Shown: positions 1 through 8,093, numbered from the stretch's first letter. The stretch is DNA of 15,671 bases from Chitinophagaceae bacterium (GCA_947468255.1 CANIMM010000042.1:1-15671); one strand, 5' to 3'. A program made the numbers and translations. The notes: generated by a model not told the origin, from the sequence alone.

Positions 1-944
1 AACTCTTTTTCAAATTTCAGCAACCGAACGCTATCCTTTTCAGTGGTAAGAATGATTTTTTGGGAGGATCGTAGCTTTTCAAATTGCTTCTTTATTTCTT
101 CCAAATCGTCTATTGAAAAGATGTGATGATCTGGATAACGGAGCATATCATAGGTGCTGACTATCTCAGTCAGGTATTCTTTTAGTGGCTTTGGGCTAGC
201 AATACCGCAAATCAACAATAGGTCCATTCCTGGAGTGAGGCTATAGGTTTTTTTACTAAAAAGATGATATGGCTGGCCATAAATGATTTCCGTAAAAAAA
301 ATAGATTGGTTCGAATTTGGACGCAACTCATTGATTATCAAATCTCTTTTTTGAGTACTGAGTCCTTGTCTGCATTTGGTTACGATAATAATTTGAGCTC
401 TAGCTGCACTTGATCTCATATCCCTTAAATCTCCGGCGGGCATTAGTAAATCTCTGCTATACAAGTTCTTTCTTTCGGTTAGTAAAATGTTTAAGCCGGC
501 TCTTACCGACCGATGTTGAAATGCGTCATCCAAAATAATCACCTGAGTATTTGGGCGCTCCTGTAGTAATTGGGGTATTGCCACCAGCCTTTCTTCACCT
601 ACCGAAACGGTTGTTTTTGGATATTTTAGGTGAAACTGCATCGGTTCATCGCCAATTTCAAGTGCCGTTGTATTATCATTTGCTATACCAAAACCCCTGG
701 TTTTTCTTTTGTATCCCCTGCTTAAAGTAGCTAGTTTATAATCATCTCCTAATATTCTAATTAGGTATTCTACCATGGGCGTTTTTCCTGTTCCGCCAAC
801 CGCAAGATTACCTATACAAATGATAGGAAAATTAAAAGCGGAGGATTTTAGGTAATTCTTATCAAACAGCCAGTTTCTAAACCAGATTATAATTCCATAA
901 ATCAGCGAAAATGGAAGAAATAAGTATCGGAAGCTTTTTAGCAC
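1..944 (-). CDS. lpxK: Tetraacyldisaccharide 4'-kinase LpxK (3' end outside the window)
   Basis: LpxK phosphorylates the 4' position of the lipid A disaccharide at the inner face of the cytoplasmic membrane. This is a late step of lipid A synthesis. Reading the minus strand from a GTG at 944 gives an open frame of 314 codons to the left edge. It has an N-terminal hydrophobic segment (about residues 9-24, FSLIYGIIIWFRNW) and then the P-loop GNLAVGGTGKTPM, both expected in this membrane-associated P-loop kinase. Further on come LSRGYKR, GDEP and ILDDAFQHR, the family's DDxxQH region, and TTEKDSVRL near the edge. Family members are about 340-350 residues, so roughly 30 residues are missing. No ATG lies in frame near the N-terminus; GTG at 944 is the start that keeps the membrane anchor. 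It lies 58 bases after the cyclo-ligase gene in the same direction. Confidence 0.95.
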   Translation of the reverse strand, partial: MLKSFRYLFLPFSLIYGIIIWFRNWLFDKNYLKSSAFNFPIICIGNLAVGGTGKTPMVEYLIRILGDDYKLATLSRGYKRKTRGFGIANDNTTALEIGDEPMQFHLKYPKTTVSVGEERLVAIPQLLQERPNTQVIILDDAFQHRSVRAGLNILLTERKNLYSRDLLMPAGDLRDMRSSAARAQIIIVTKCRQGLSTQKRDLIINELRPNSNQSIFFTEIIYGQPYHLFSKKTYSLTPGMDLLLICGIASPKPLKEYLTEIVSTYDMLRYPDHHIFSIDDLEEIKKQFEKLRSSQKIILTTEKDSVRLLKFEKE

Positions 945-1002
945 AGGTTTTCAGTTGAAATAGTTAGGAACTAACAAATAAAATAGCAAACAACAGTGCA
1001 AT

Positions 1003-1581
1003 TTAGTGAAATTCATGAATTGCGTCGGGACTAATACCATAGTCGAGTGGGATATCGAATTCATTGGTATCGTCAATGGATGCTACCGGAGAAAAGTAAC
1101 TGAACCCGATTTTGATACAATCTTTGCGACATTTTTTTAAAAATCGATCATAATATCCCTTACCATATCCAACACGGTTGCCAGATTTGTCGAAACATAA
1201 TAAGGGCACAATAACCAAATCAATCCGTTCAGGCGAAATTTCGGATCCGCCCTTCGGTTCGAGTATGCCAAAAGCATTGATGAAAAATGGGGTGCTTGAT
1301 CCCTGCTCCTCAGCTACCATTGCTGCTGAATTGAAATCCGGCAACATCCTCGGAAAACTCAATTTTATACCTAAATTTTTAAAATAGCAATAGTCTATAA
1401 CTATTTGAGGATCAAATTCATTTGAATTATTTTTAATTTTGTATGACATGATATTAGAAGGGATATCAATGGCTAATTGCTGAAACTGAATCAGTAATAA
1501 ATCATCCAATTGTTGCTTTATGGGGGCAGATAGTTGTTCCCGCTTTTGTTTATAAAGTATTCGAAGGGCTTCTTTTATCAT
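1003..1581 (-). CDS. 5-formyltetrahydrofolate cyclo-ligase
   Basis: This enzyme converts 5-formyltetrahydrofolate to 5,10-methenyltetrahydrofolate using ATP, recycling a storage or inhibitory folate in the cytoplasm. The 192-residue protein has the normal length. It carries the family signature near the C-terminus: DLVIVPLLCFDKSGNRVGYG followed by KGYYDRFL (about residues 121-148). The usual form is D.v.vPg.aFD..G.RlG.G.GYYDR. The N-terminus has the basic K-rich start (KQKR at 11-14) typical of the family, where an arginine or lysine contacts phosphate. PLLCFD replaces the commoner PGLAFD, a mild variant. It sits between rsmD and lpxK on the same strand with 58-base gaps on both sides, so cotranscription is possible but not shown. 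Confidence 0.93.
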   Translation of the reverse strand: MIKEALRILYKQKREQLSAPIKQQLDDLLLIQFQQLAIDIPSNIMSYKIKNNSNEFDPQIVIDYCYFKNLGIKLSFPRMLPDFNSAAMVAEEQGSSTPFFINAFGILEPKGGSEISPERIDLVIVPLLCFDKSGNRVGYGKGYYDRFLKKCRKDCIKIGFSYFSPVASIDDTNEFDIPLDYGISPDAIHEFH

Positions 1582-1639
1582 AGAAAAGCTTACTAGGTTA
1601 GCAGATTTACGTAAAAACTATAGAACCAATTGCCTGCAA

Positions 1640-2176
1640 TTACATAACAAAAATTGAAAAAATGGTTGTCCCATAATTGCGTTCCGTCTTGTAATGAGCA
1701 TATTTTTTATAATCATTACGAGGGGTATGTTCTAAAACAAACCAACCTCCAGGGTTCAACAATTTTTTTTCAATGATTTTTTTTGGCAGCTCGTCAATGG
1801 TAGCTAAGGCATAAGGTGGCCCTGCAAAAATGAAATCATATTTTTTGGTAGCCGAATCAATGAATTTAAAAACGTCTGATTTTACCACCTTAAAACTATC
1901 AAAGTTCAGTTCAAGGGATGTTTTTTTTATAAAATCATACATATGATTGTCTTTCTCCACAATGGTGATATCCTCCGCTCCCCTACTAGCTAGTTCATAA
2001 CTAATACAACCGGTACCTCCAAAAAGATCCAATACCACCAATGATTCAATATCCAGGTTGTTTTGAATGATGTTAAATAGGCCTTCTTTAGCAATATCTG
2101 TGGTAGGACGCGTATAGGGCATTTTTGCAGGAGGACTGATCCTTCTGCCTCCATGGATACCACTAATTATACGCAT
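1640..2176 (-). CDS. rsmD: 16S rRNA (guanine-966-N2)-methyltransferase RsmD
   Basis: RsmD methylates N2 of G966 in helix 31 of 16S rRNA during 30S assembly, using S-adenosylmethionine. The 178-residue protein begins MRIISGIHGGRRI and has RPTTDIAKEGLFNI (23-36). The SAM-binding motif I is VLDLFGGTGCISYELASRGA (48-67), with an acidic motif II at IVEKD. At the catalytic motif IV the sequence reads FAGPPYAL (117-124): the usual Asp of DPPY/F is Gly119. The remaining Rossmann-fold pattern, including GGWFVLEH, is intact. Its ATG lies inside the last codons of the DUF3822 gene (10-base overlap), which indicates translational coupling. The family assignment is firm; catalytic competence with GPPY is an open point. 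Confidence 0.93.
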   Translation of the reverse strand: MRIISGIHGGRRISPPAKMPYTRPTTDIAKEGLFNIIQNNLDIESLVVLDLFGGTGCISYELASRGAEDITIVEKDNHMYDFIKKTSLELNFDSFKVVKSDVFKFIDSATKKYDFIFAGPPYALATIDELPKKIIEKKLLNPGGWFVLEHTPRNDYKKYAHYKTERNYGTTIFSIFVM

Positions 2177-2991
2177 GCTGCAGCAGAAAATAAATGACTA
2201 AAATAATGGCTTGGATAATTATTAATTTCTTTGGGATATTGTAATGTACTAGACAAGGGTACAAATTGCATTTGAAGGAAATATTTGTATAATTCCTTAT
2301 ATAATGCCGAGTTTTCTGTAATCATTCCACTGAGTCGTAGTTCGCAAAATTTCACATTCACATCAAAGCTTTGACAAAGATTCAACAGGTGATAAGCTGC
2401 ATCCTGAGGTGTTTTATATACGAAAAGCTGAACAGCCTGCAGTTTTCCTGATTTTTTTAAGATGGCTTTCATTTGCCCAGGACTAAAAATGCAATACAGG
2501 TAAGTATCTAGTCCGGAAACCAAATCTGGCATTAAAGAAAAATGATGGGTATGTTCAGCTGCACTATAATAACGGGTCAGCACTTGATGGATTAATGGGG
2601 GAATACAATAAATATTATGAATGGAATACTTTTGCATATAGTCAGACTTCATAATTTGCTCATTGCAATTGCCATACACTAATTCCAGCATTGCCTTGTG
2701 ATCGGTGGTGTCGAAAAATTCTTGGGGAAGCAAAACAGATGCAGCATAACTATAAATAATATGTACTGAATTAAATTGCTGCTGTAAGAATGGCTGTTTT
2801 GCTATAATCTGTTGTATATATTCTGCTGTCTGCGGTACTGAAGGCGCATCATTGAAATTATAAATGGTTAATGCCAATGCAACACCATTGCTCAATATGA
2901 CATAGCTAAGTCCCTGGGAACTGATTTCTATATACAAACTAGCATTTGCACAATCAAGACTTCGAGGCTGTATTTGAAAGGATGGATCCAA
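2167..2991 (-). CDS. DUF3822 family protein
   Basis: This is a 274-residue protein that I recognise as DUF3822, a Bacteroidota family usually encoded just upstream of rsmD. Its biochemical function is unknown. The sequence is cytoplasmic-looking, with no signal peptide or membrane helix. The N-terminal beta-rich part (LYIEISSQGLSYVILSNG) resembles the start of an actin/Hsp70-like (ASKHA) fold, which is how I remember the family being described; I infer this rather than prove it. The start is a TTG at 2989-2991. In the same frame a stop lies two codons upstream, and the first internal ATG is about 100 residues in, so TTG is the only start that gives the full domain. It overlaps rsmD by 10 bases and is divergent from the MATE gene, with 43 bases between them. 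Confidence 0.85.
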   Translation of the reverse strand: MDPSFQIQPRSLDCANASLYIEISSQGLSYVILSNGVALALTIYNFNDAPSVPQTAEYIQQIIAKQPFLQQQFNSVHIIYSYAASVLLPQEFFDTTDHKAMLELVYGNCNEQIMKSDYMQKYSIHNIYCIPPLIHQVLTRYYSAAEHTHHFSLMPDLVSGLDTYLYCIFSPGQMKAILKKSGKLQAVQLFVYKTPQDAAYHLLNLCQSFDVNVKFCELRLSGMITENSALYKELYKYFLQMQFVPLSSTLQYPKEINNYPSHYFSHLFSAAACV

Positions 2992-3034
2992 AAATTAAAT
3001 TTAGTACAGCAAAATAAGATAATTTTACTGACAT

Positions 3035-4393
3035 ATGGAGAGCGGAGGCACAATAAAAAATTTAAAAGTAACAGTTTCCTATCAGCAAATACTGTCAATT
3101 GCATTACCAATAACGCTGGCATTACTGATTCCGCAAATTAATATGCTGACGAACAGCATTTTTTTGGGTAATTTAAGTACTGAATCATTAGGAAATGCTG
3201 GAATAACGGGTGTTTATTATTTAATTTTTGCTGTAGCGGGGCATGGACTCAATAATTCCATGCAATCTGTTTTTTCGAGATATGCAGGTAGTGGAGATAC
3301 CGGATCGTTTAAAATAATTTTGGCACAAGGAATTCGAATTAGTGTACAGTTTGCTGCAGTAGGTATTTTGGTAACCTGGTTCATTGCTCCCTTCGTTCTT
3401 CAGCAAGTAGCATCACCCGAAGCTTTTCCAATAGAGATGCGTTTTTTAAAAATCCGCATTATTGGTCTGCCTTTTCTGTACCTTTTTCAAATGGGGAATG
3501 CCTTTTTGGTAGCCTCCCTTAATAGCAGGTACCTAATGATTGGATTTCTAGCGGAGGCGCTACTGAATATTTTGCTTGACTATCTGCTAATTTTTGGTCA
3601 TCTAGGCTTTCCAACAATGGGTTTCAATGGAGCTGCACTTGCTTCTGTAATAGCTGAAGCAACCGGTTGTATGGTTGTATTAATGGTATTATTTAGATCT
3701 GGTCTACGGCAGGAATATTCACTTTTTAAAGATTTCATCTACGATAAAATAAAATCCAAAGAAATCATAAGGGTAGCCTTTCCCCTTACCCTTCAGTTTG
3801 TAATTAGCGTTGGAACCTGGTTGGTATTTTTTATTTTAATTGAGGACAAGGGTATTGAAGCCAAAGCAATTAGCAATACGATGCGGAATGTTTTTGGCTT
3901 GGTAGGGGTATTTGTTTGGGCTTTTGCAGCCACTTGCAATACGATGGTAAGCAACTTAATGGGACAGCAACGAAAAGATTTGGTATTGGTGGTCATCAAC
4001 CGCATTATGTTGCTTAGCCTTGGGTGTTGCTCAATGATGTGCTTGATCATCAATATTTTCCCTGAGCAGTTCTTTGCATTATTTGGTCAGGGCAGTCAAT
4101 TTATTACCCATGGTATTCCTGTACTTAGAGTAGTTTCAACTGGGTTAATTTTTATGAGTATTGCAAATATTTGGCTCAATGGGGTTACTGGAACTGGTAA
4201 AACTACCATGAACCTACTAATTGAAATGATTGCCATCATTTTTTACATGTGCTACACTTGGGTATTCATGAAGGTCCATTATATTTCTTTGGAACTAGCT
4301 TGGAGTAATGAAATTGTTTATTGGACCTGCATATTTTTGGTTTCATTTATATTTTTAAAAAGGGGGAAATGGAAAAACGAAACAAGCTCCTAG
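3035..4393 (+). CDS. MATE family efflux transporter
   Basis: This is a predicted inner-membrane exporter of the multidrug and toxic compound extrusion (MatE) family, driving drug or metabolite efflux with Na+ or H+. The 452-residue protein is nearly all hydrophobic segments, consistent with the family's 12 helices in two repeats. The first helix region (ILSIALPITLALLIPQIN) and the following NSIFLGNLSTESLGNAG match the standard MATE N-terminal pattern of a helix then (D/N)..f.G.lg...la. The second half restarts similarly at about residue 240 (IIRVAFPLTLQFVIS). It begins at an ATG 43 bases from the divergent DUF3822 gene and ends at a TAG just before a palindrome and rnpB. Substrate cannot be read from the sequence. 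A DinF-like or NorM-like subgroup is equally possible. Confidence 0.92.
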   Translation: MESGGTIKNLKVTVSYQQILSIALPITLALLIPQINMLTNSIFLGNLSTESLGNAGITGVYYLIFAVAGHGLNNSMQSVFSRYAGSGDTGSFKIILAQGIRISVQFAAVGILVTWFIAPFVLQQVASPEAFPIEMRFLKIRIIGLPFLYLFQMGNAFLVASLNSRYLMIGFLAEALLNILLDYLLIFGHLGFPTMGFNGAALASVIAEATGCMVVLMVLFRSGLRQEYSLFKDFIYDKIKSKEIIRVAFPLTLQFVISVGTWLVFFILIEDKGIEAKAISNTMRNVFGLVGVFVWAFAATCNTMVSNLMGQQRKDLVLVVINRIMLLSLGCCSMMCLIINIFPEQFFALFGQGSQFITHGIPVLRVVSTGLIFMSIANIWLNGVTGTGKTTMNLLIEMIAIIFYMCYTWVFMKVHYISLELAWSNEIVYWTCIFLVSFIFLKRGKWKNETSS

Positions 4394-4397
4394 CCCA

Positions 4398-4420
4398 TTG
4401 TGCGGTGAGTCACCGCACAA
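4398..4420. terminator. Perfect palindrome between convergent MATE gene and rnpB, possible terminator
   Basis: An 11-bp perfect inverted repeat (left arm 4398-4408, right arm 4410-4420, one central G) lies 5 bases after the MATE stop codon. It is also about 10 bases beyond the mature 3' end of rnpB on the other strand. Its GC-rich stem (GTGCGGTGA) and position between converging transcripts suggest a two-way terminator. Neither strand has a run of U after the stem. The A/T-rich run lies on the rnpB side, so it would precede the hairpin in the rnpB transcript and be A-rich in the MATE transcript. The terminator role is therefore inferred from position. Confidence 0.5.
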
Positions 4421-4430
4421 AATAATAAAA

Positions 4431-4828
4431 AATCTATCAGCCGATAAGCCGGATTCTGTGGTTCCGGTAAAACCGGAATGGCCATCATTTATCTTGCCAC
4501 AACATTGCTGTTGTGATCTTGCTGCCTACCCTCCAACGTTGCTTCGGCGCAAACCAAAACATTGAACGAGCCGCTCTTTGACGTTAGTGTACATGGCATT
4601 ACAGCACACAAGGTTTACCCACTTGTAAAGTTACCCATACAAATCGTGAGCTCTTACCTCACGTTTTCACCCTTATCGAGCTAATAAAAGCTGGACGGTT
4701 ATTTTCTGTGGCACTGTCTGTTCCCGCTTTAAAACGGGCCCCGGCAATTAACCGGTGTGTTGCCCTTTGCTGTCCGGACTTTCCTTCCTCCCTTTCAAAG
4801 GAGAACGATAGCCTGGCTGATAGATTTC
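4431..4828 (-). ncRNA. rnpB: RNase P RNA (bacterial class A)
   Basis: This is the catalytic RNA of ribonuclease P, which removes 5' leaders from pre-tRNAs. On the minus strand the conserved landmarks occur in the right order. The 5' strand of helix P1 is AATCTATCAGCC (4826-4815). AGGAAGGAAAGTCCGGACA follows (4790-4772, conserved region I), then GGTAAGAGCTCAC (4658-4646) and AGATAAATGATGGCC (4494-4480, conserved region V). ACAGAATCCGGCTTAT (4459-4444) leads to the 3' strand of P1, GGCTGATAGATT (4442-4431). The two P1 strands are perfectly complementary over 12 bp, which fixes both ends closely. The length of about 400 nt is normal for class A. An open frame on the opposite strand at 4708-4926 is fortuitous. 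The exact 3' end may be a few bases beyond P1. Confidence 0.97.
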
Positions 4829-4836
4829 CAAAGATA
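4829..4836 (-). promoter_or_regulatory. rnpB promoter, -7 element TATCTTTG
   Basis: On the minus strand TATCTTTG matches the Bacteroidota sigma-A -7 consensus TAnnTTTG exactly. It ends three bases before the first base of helix P1 of RNase P RNA (4826). That is the spacing expected from the -7 element to the transcription start, so the RNA appears to begin at its mature 5' end with almost no leader. No clear TTTG -33 box is seen at the usual distance; a TTGACG lies closer. Confidence 0.7.
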
Positions 4837-5073
4837 GCAAAACGAACGTCAATGAAAAGGGATCTATTTCAAGAGCAGCTTTGGATAGTGAAAGAATTAG
4901 TAAGCAAGCGCTATTTATGCTGTTAAATTGACATTAAAATAAATTTACTTTTTGTTTTAATGTATTGATTATTTTTATATATGTTCGTGTTTATCATAGT
5001 ACGCATTATTCAATAATAATATTATACAATTTCGGTCATATTTAAGTAGCTTTAAATCTTTAATATAATTATT

Positions 5074-6165
5074 ATGGTAAAGTTGGTAGCTCTTCTGGGG
5101 CTTGTTTTTATTTTGTTTGATTCCTGCAAAATTAAGCAGGCAACCATACAACCTATTCAAGAAATGATCACGGAGTCGGTTTATGCATCCGGGGTAATAA
5201 AGAGTAAAAGTCAGTATCAGGTATATTCAACTGTTAATGGTTTGATTGAAGAAGTATTGATAGGAGAAGGAGATCTGGTAAAAAAAGGGGATCCCATTAT
5301 TCGTTTAACAAATAAAACGGCCATTTTTAATACAGAACTAGCAAAAATTGCTGCAGACTATTCTTCGGTAAACCTTAATACAGAAAAATTAGATCAGCTC
5401 AAAATCAACATCGACCTAACAGAAACCAAAATGCAACAGGATGCCGCTCTTTTAGCTAGGCAAAGAAATCTTTGGTCGCAGCAAATTGGCACCCACAATG
5501 ATTTGGAACAGCGGGAACTGGCCTATAAAAATTCTGTCAATAATTACGAAGCCGCTAAACTGCGTTATGTTGAACTGAAAAAACAAATTGTTTTTCAGGA
5601 AAAGCAATCTAAAAAAAGCCTTCAACTCTCCTCTTCTATCGCTGGTGATTTCAATATCAAAAGTGAAACTGAAGGTAGGGTCTACAATATTTTTAAGAAA
5701 AAAGGTGAAATGGTTACTACCCAAAGTCCCGTAGCACTCATTGGTTCTACGAATATCTTTACGATCGAATTACAGGTAGATGAATATGATATCACCAGGT
5801 TAAAATTGGGCCAAAAAATTCTAGTCAGCATGGACAGTTATAAGGATACCATATTTGAAGCCATCGTAGATAAAATCATCCCCATGATGAATGAGCGAAC
5901 CAAATCATTTACGGTGGAGGCTGTTTTTGTAAAACAACCTCCGGCATTGTATCCCAATCTAACATGCGAAGCTAATATTGTGATCCAACAAAAAGATAAA
6001 GCATTGCTAATTCCGAGAAATTATTTACTGCCAGGCGATTATGTACTTATCCAAGGTAATGAAAAAAGAAAAGTCACCACCGGACTGAAGGATTATCAAA
6101 AAGTGGAAATCACCAGTGGATTAACCGTTACCGATGTACTATTAAAACCGGTAAATGAATTATAA
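5074..6165 (+). CDS. ABC-type efflux periplasmic adaptor (HlyD/MacA-like membrane fusion lipoprotein)
   Basis: This is a periplasmic adaptor that would link an inner-membrane ABC exporter to an outer-membrane channel. The 363-residue protein starts with a short hydrophobic signal ending in FDSC (Cys18), a probable lipobox, so it is likely an inner-membrane-anchored lipoprotein. The domains follow in adaptor order. The first half of a lipoyl domain (about 36-70) has G.I..V.i.eGD.VkkGdpi. A long alpha-helical hairpin (about 75-190) follows, rich in E, K, Q and L. The second lipoyl half (about 195-232) contains TEGRVYNIFKKKGEMV. A beta-barrel and membrane-proximal region run to the end. The start is the only ATG after an in-frame TAA about 15 bases upstream. 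Its end overlaps the permease gene by 11 bases. A weak promoter-like TTG / TACTTTTTG lies at 4928-4954, with 15 bases between boxes. Confidence 0.9.
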   Translation: MVKLVALLGLVFILFDSCKIKQATIQPIQEMITESVYASGVIKSKSQYQVYSTVNGLIEEVLIGEGDLVKKGDPIIRLTNKTAIFNTELAKIAADYSSVNLNTEKLDQLKINIDLTETKMQQDAALLARQRNLWSQQIGTHNDLEQRELAYKNSVNNYEAAKLRYVELKKQIVFQEKQSKKSLQLSSSIAGDFNIKSETEGRVYNIFKKKGEMVTTQSPVALIGSTNIFTIELQVDEYDITRLKLGQKILVSMDSYKDTIFEAIVDKIIPMMNERTKSFTVEAVFVKQPPALYPNLTCEANIVIQQKDKALLIPRNYLLPGDYVLIQGNEKRKVTTGLKDYQKVEITSGLTVTDVLLKPVNEL

Positions 6166-7414
6166 ATTAATAGGCACTATTGCAACTTCCATGTTGCTAG
6201 CAAGATGGAAACAAACCTTTGTAGCAGCTGTTGGTGTTACGTTCGGCATTGCGATGTTCATTACCTTACTGAGTTTCATGACAGGCCTTAATGACTTGCT
6301 AGATGGGTTAATATTAAATAGAACCCCTCATATCCGACTATACAACGAAATTAAACCCAATATCCATCAGCCTATTAGTAATACTGCGGCTTATAAGCAT
6401 TCATACAATTTTATCCAGTCTGTAAAATCAAGTAATAGTCGTTCTGAAATATACAATAGTGCCAATATTATGCAAACCTTGGGTAAAGATGAGCGAGTGA
6501 TTGGATTTGCCCCAAAAATAACAGCACAGGTTTTCTTTAATGATGTTTCGATTTCAATTACTGGTGTTGTGAATGGTATTGATGTAGCGTCTGAAAGCAA
6601 TCTATTTCATTTCAATGATTATATTATTGCAGGATCGGCAATGGATATTAGTAGGGTTCCCAATAGCATTATTTTGGGTAAGGGACTTGCAGATAAATTA
6701 TTGACCAATGTGGGGGATGTAATTCAGGTTACTACTGCCATGGGTGAACGCTTTCCATTAAAAGTGGTCGGTTACCTTCAATCTGGTTTGCAGGATTTTG
6801 ATAAAACCCAGAGTTATGCCTCCATCTTAACAGCCCAAAAGTTGCTTGGAAAACCAAGTAACTACATAACAGATATACAGATCAAGCTAAAAGATATCAA
6901 TACTGCTCCACTCTTGGCAAAAGAATATGCCGGACTATTTCAGTTAGATGCCGAAGATATCCAAACAGCCAACTCACAGTTTGAAACCGGAAGTTTTGTA
7001 AGAACACTGATATCCTACTCAGTGGGTATTACACTTTTAATCGTTGCAGGTTTTGGAATTTACAATATTTTAAACATGATGATTTATGAGAAAATGGATT
7101 CAATCGCAATTTTGAAAGCTACCGGTTTTTCGGGAAGGGATGTAAAACTTATTTTTTTATTAATTGCTTTAAGTATTGGCTTTTTTGGTGGATTGTTTGG
7201 CTTGTTTTTCGGATATATTTTATCTGCAATTATTGATCAAATTTCTTTTAACACAGCAGCCTTACCAACTATCAAAACGTATCCGATTAATTATAATCCG
7301 GTATTTTATTTGATAGGATCCACATTCTCGTTGATTACTACTTATCTTTCTGGCTGGTTTCCTGCCCAAAAAGCAAGTAAAATAGATCCCGTTATCATCA
7401 TTAGAGGTAAATAG
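6155..7414 (+). CDS. ABC transporter permease (MacB/FtsX-type)
   Basis: This is the inner-membrane subunit of a type VII (MacB/LolCDE-like) ABC transporter. These transporters act by mechanotransmission on periplasmic substrates rather than by conventional transport through the membrane. The 419-residue protein has the characteristic topology. One N-terminal helix (about 22-45) is followed by a large periplasmic domain (about 46-280), then three C-terminal helices (about 286-309, 332-361 and 382-404). Between helices 2 and 3 sits EKMDSIAILKATGFSGRDV, the FtsX-type coupling helix that docks on the ATPase. The gene overlaps the adaptor by 11 bases and is followed by the ATPase after one base. 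The set matches a split MacAB system in which permease and ATPase are separate proteins. LolCE-like lipoprotein sorting is less likely because of the adaptor. Confidence 0.92.
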   Translation: MNYKLIGTIATSMLLARWKQTFVAAVGVTFGIAMFITLLSFMTGLNDLLDGLILNRTPHIRLYNEIKPNIHQPISNTAAYKHSYNFIQSVKSSNSRSEIYNSANIMQTLGKDERVIGFAPKITAQVFFNDVSISITGVVNGIDVASESNLFHFNDYIIAGSAMDISRVPNSIILGKGLADKLLTNVGDVIQVTTAMGERFPLKVVGYLQSGLQDFDKTQSYASILTAQKLLGKPSNYITDIQIKLKDINTAPLLAKEYAGLFQLDAEDIQTANSQFETGSFVRTLISYSVGITLLIVAGFGIYNILNMMIYEKMDSIAILKATGFSGRDVKLIFLLIALSIGFFGGLFGLFFGYILSAIIDQISFNTAALPTIKTYPINYNPVFYLIGSTFSLITTYLSGWFPAQKASKIDPVIIIRGK

Positions 7415-7415
7415 T

Positions 7416-8093
7416 ATGAATAACATTATTTTAGAAGCCCGAAATATTAATAAAGATTTTTATGATCCAGTCACTTTTCGTGTACTTACGGATGTTAGTT
7501 TCTCTATCAACAAGGGTGATTTTGTTTCCCTTACTGGAAAATCGGGTTGCGGAAAGTCTACGCTTTTATATATTTTATCAACGATGGACTCTGATTTTGA
7601 AGGTGAGTTATTGATAGACAATGAACCAGTTTCCAACAAAAAAGAAGCCCAGCTAGCCCAAATACGAAATGAAAAAATTGGATTTGTTTTTCAGTTTCAC
7701 TACCTCTTGAATGAATTTAGTGTAATAAAAAATGTGATGCTGCCAGGATTAAAACTGAATAAATATGAAGAAAAGGAAGTCGAGCACCGGGCCATGGAAA
7801 AATTGACTATGCTGGGTATTGGGCACCTTGCCTTAAAAAAGGCCCACCAGGTATCTGGTGGTGAAAAACAGCGTATAGCCATCGCTAGGGCCTTGATTAA
7901 TGACCCCTATATTATTATGGGTGATGAACCGACTGGCAACTTGGATAAAAAAAACAGTGAACTGGTTTATGACATTTTCAAAAAGCTATCCGATGAATAC
8001 AACCAGACATTACTGATTGTTACCCACGACCAACATTTTGCTGAAAGAACGCACCGGATTATTGAAATGGAAGACGGAAAGATCATTCATTGA
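7416..8093 (+). CDS. ABC transporter ATP-binding protein (MacB/LolD-like)
   Basis: This is the cytoplasmic ATPase that powers the adjacent FtsX-type permease. All nucleotide-binding motifs are present in the 225 residues: Walker A GKSGCGKST (41-49), Q-loop Gln93 in GFVFQFHYLL, signature VSGGEKQR (146-153), Walker B IIMGDE (166-171) followed by PTGNLD, and H-loop His204 in VTHD. The GNLD after Walker B is typical of the LolD/MacB branch. Walker A has Cys45 where Ser is usual (SGCGKS instead of SGSGKS), which is common and harmless. It starts one base after the permease stop, so adaptor, permease and ATPase form one transcription unit. No outer-membrane TolC-like partner is encoded in the window, so a partner would have to be supplied from elsewhere. 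Confidence 0.95.
   Translation: MNNIILEARNINKDFYDPVTFRVLTDVSFSINKGDFVSLTGKSGCGKSTLLYILSTMDSDFEGELLIDNEPVSNKKEAQLAQIRNEKIGFVFQFHYLLNEFSVIKNVMLPGLKLNKYEEKEVEHRAMEKLTMLGIGHLALKKAHQVSGGEKQRIAIARALINDPYIIMGDEPTGNLDKKNSELVYDIFKKLSDEYNQTLLIVTHDQHFAERTHRIIEMEDGKIIH

Noticed and set aside
1628..1641. Short inverted repeat AATTGC-CT-GCAATT at the rsmD stop codon
   Set aside because: The 6-bp AT-rich stem with a 2-base loop overlaps the stop codon and has no U run. It is too weak for a terminator between rsmD and the cyclo-ligase gene.
2928..3122. Minus-strand frame covering the DUF3822 start and the MATE start
   Set aside because: It overlaps two well-supported genes in other frames and has no recognisable protein features.
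4708..4926. Open frame of 72 codons on the plus strand
   Set aside because: It lies antisense to the conserved 5' half of the RNase P RNA and its promoter. The codons only mirror RNA structure.
4928..4954. Promoter-like TTG / TACTTTTTG before the ABC adaptor gene
   Set aside because: The -7 box has one T too many and the spacing is 15 bases, shorter than the usual 19-23. It is mentioned with the gene but not listed as a site.
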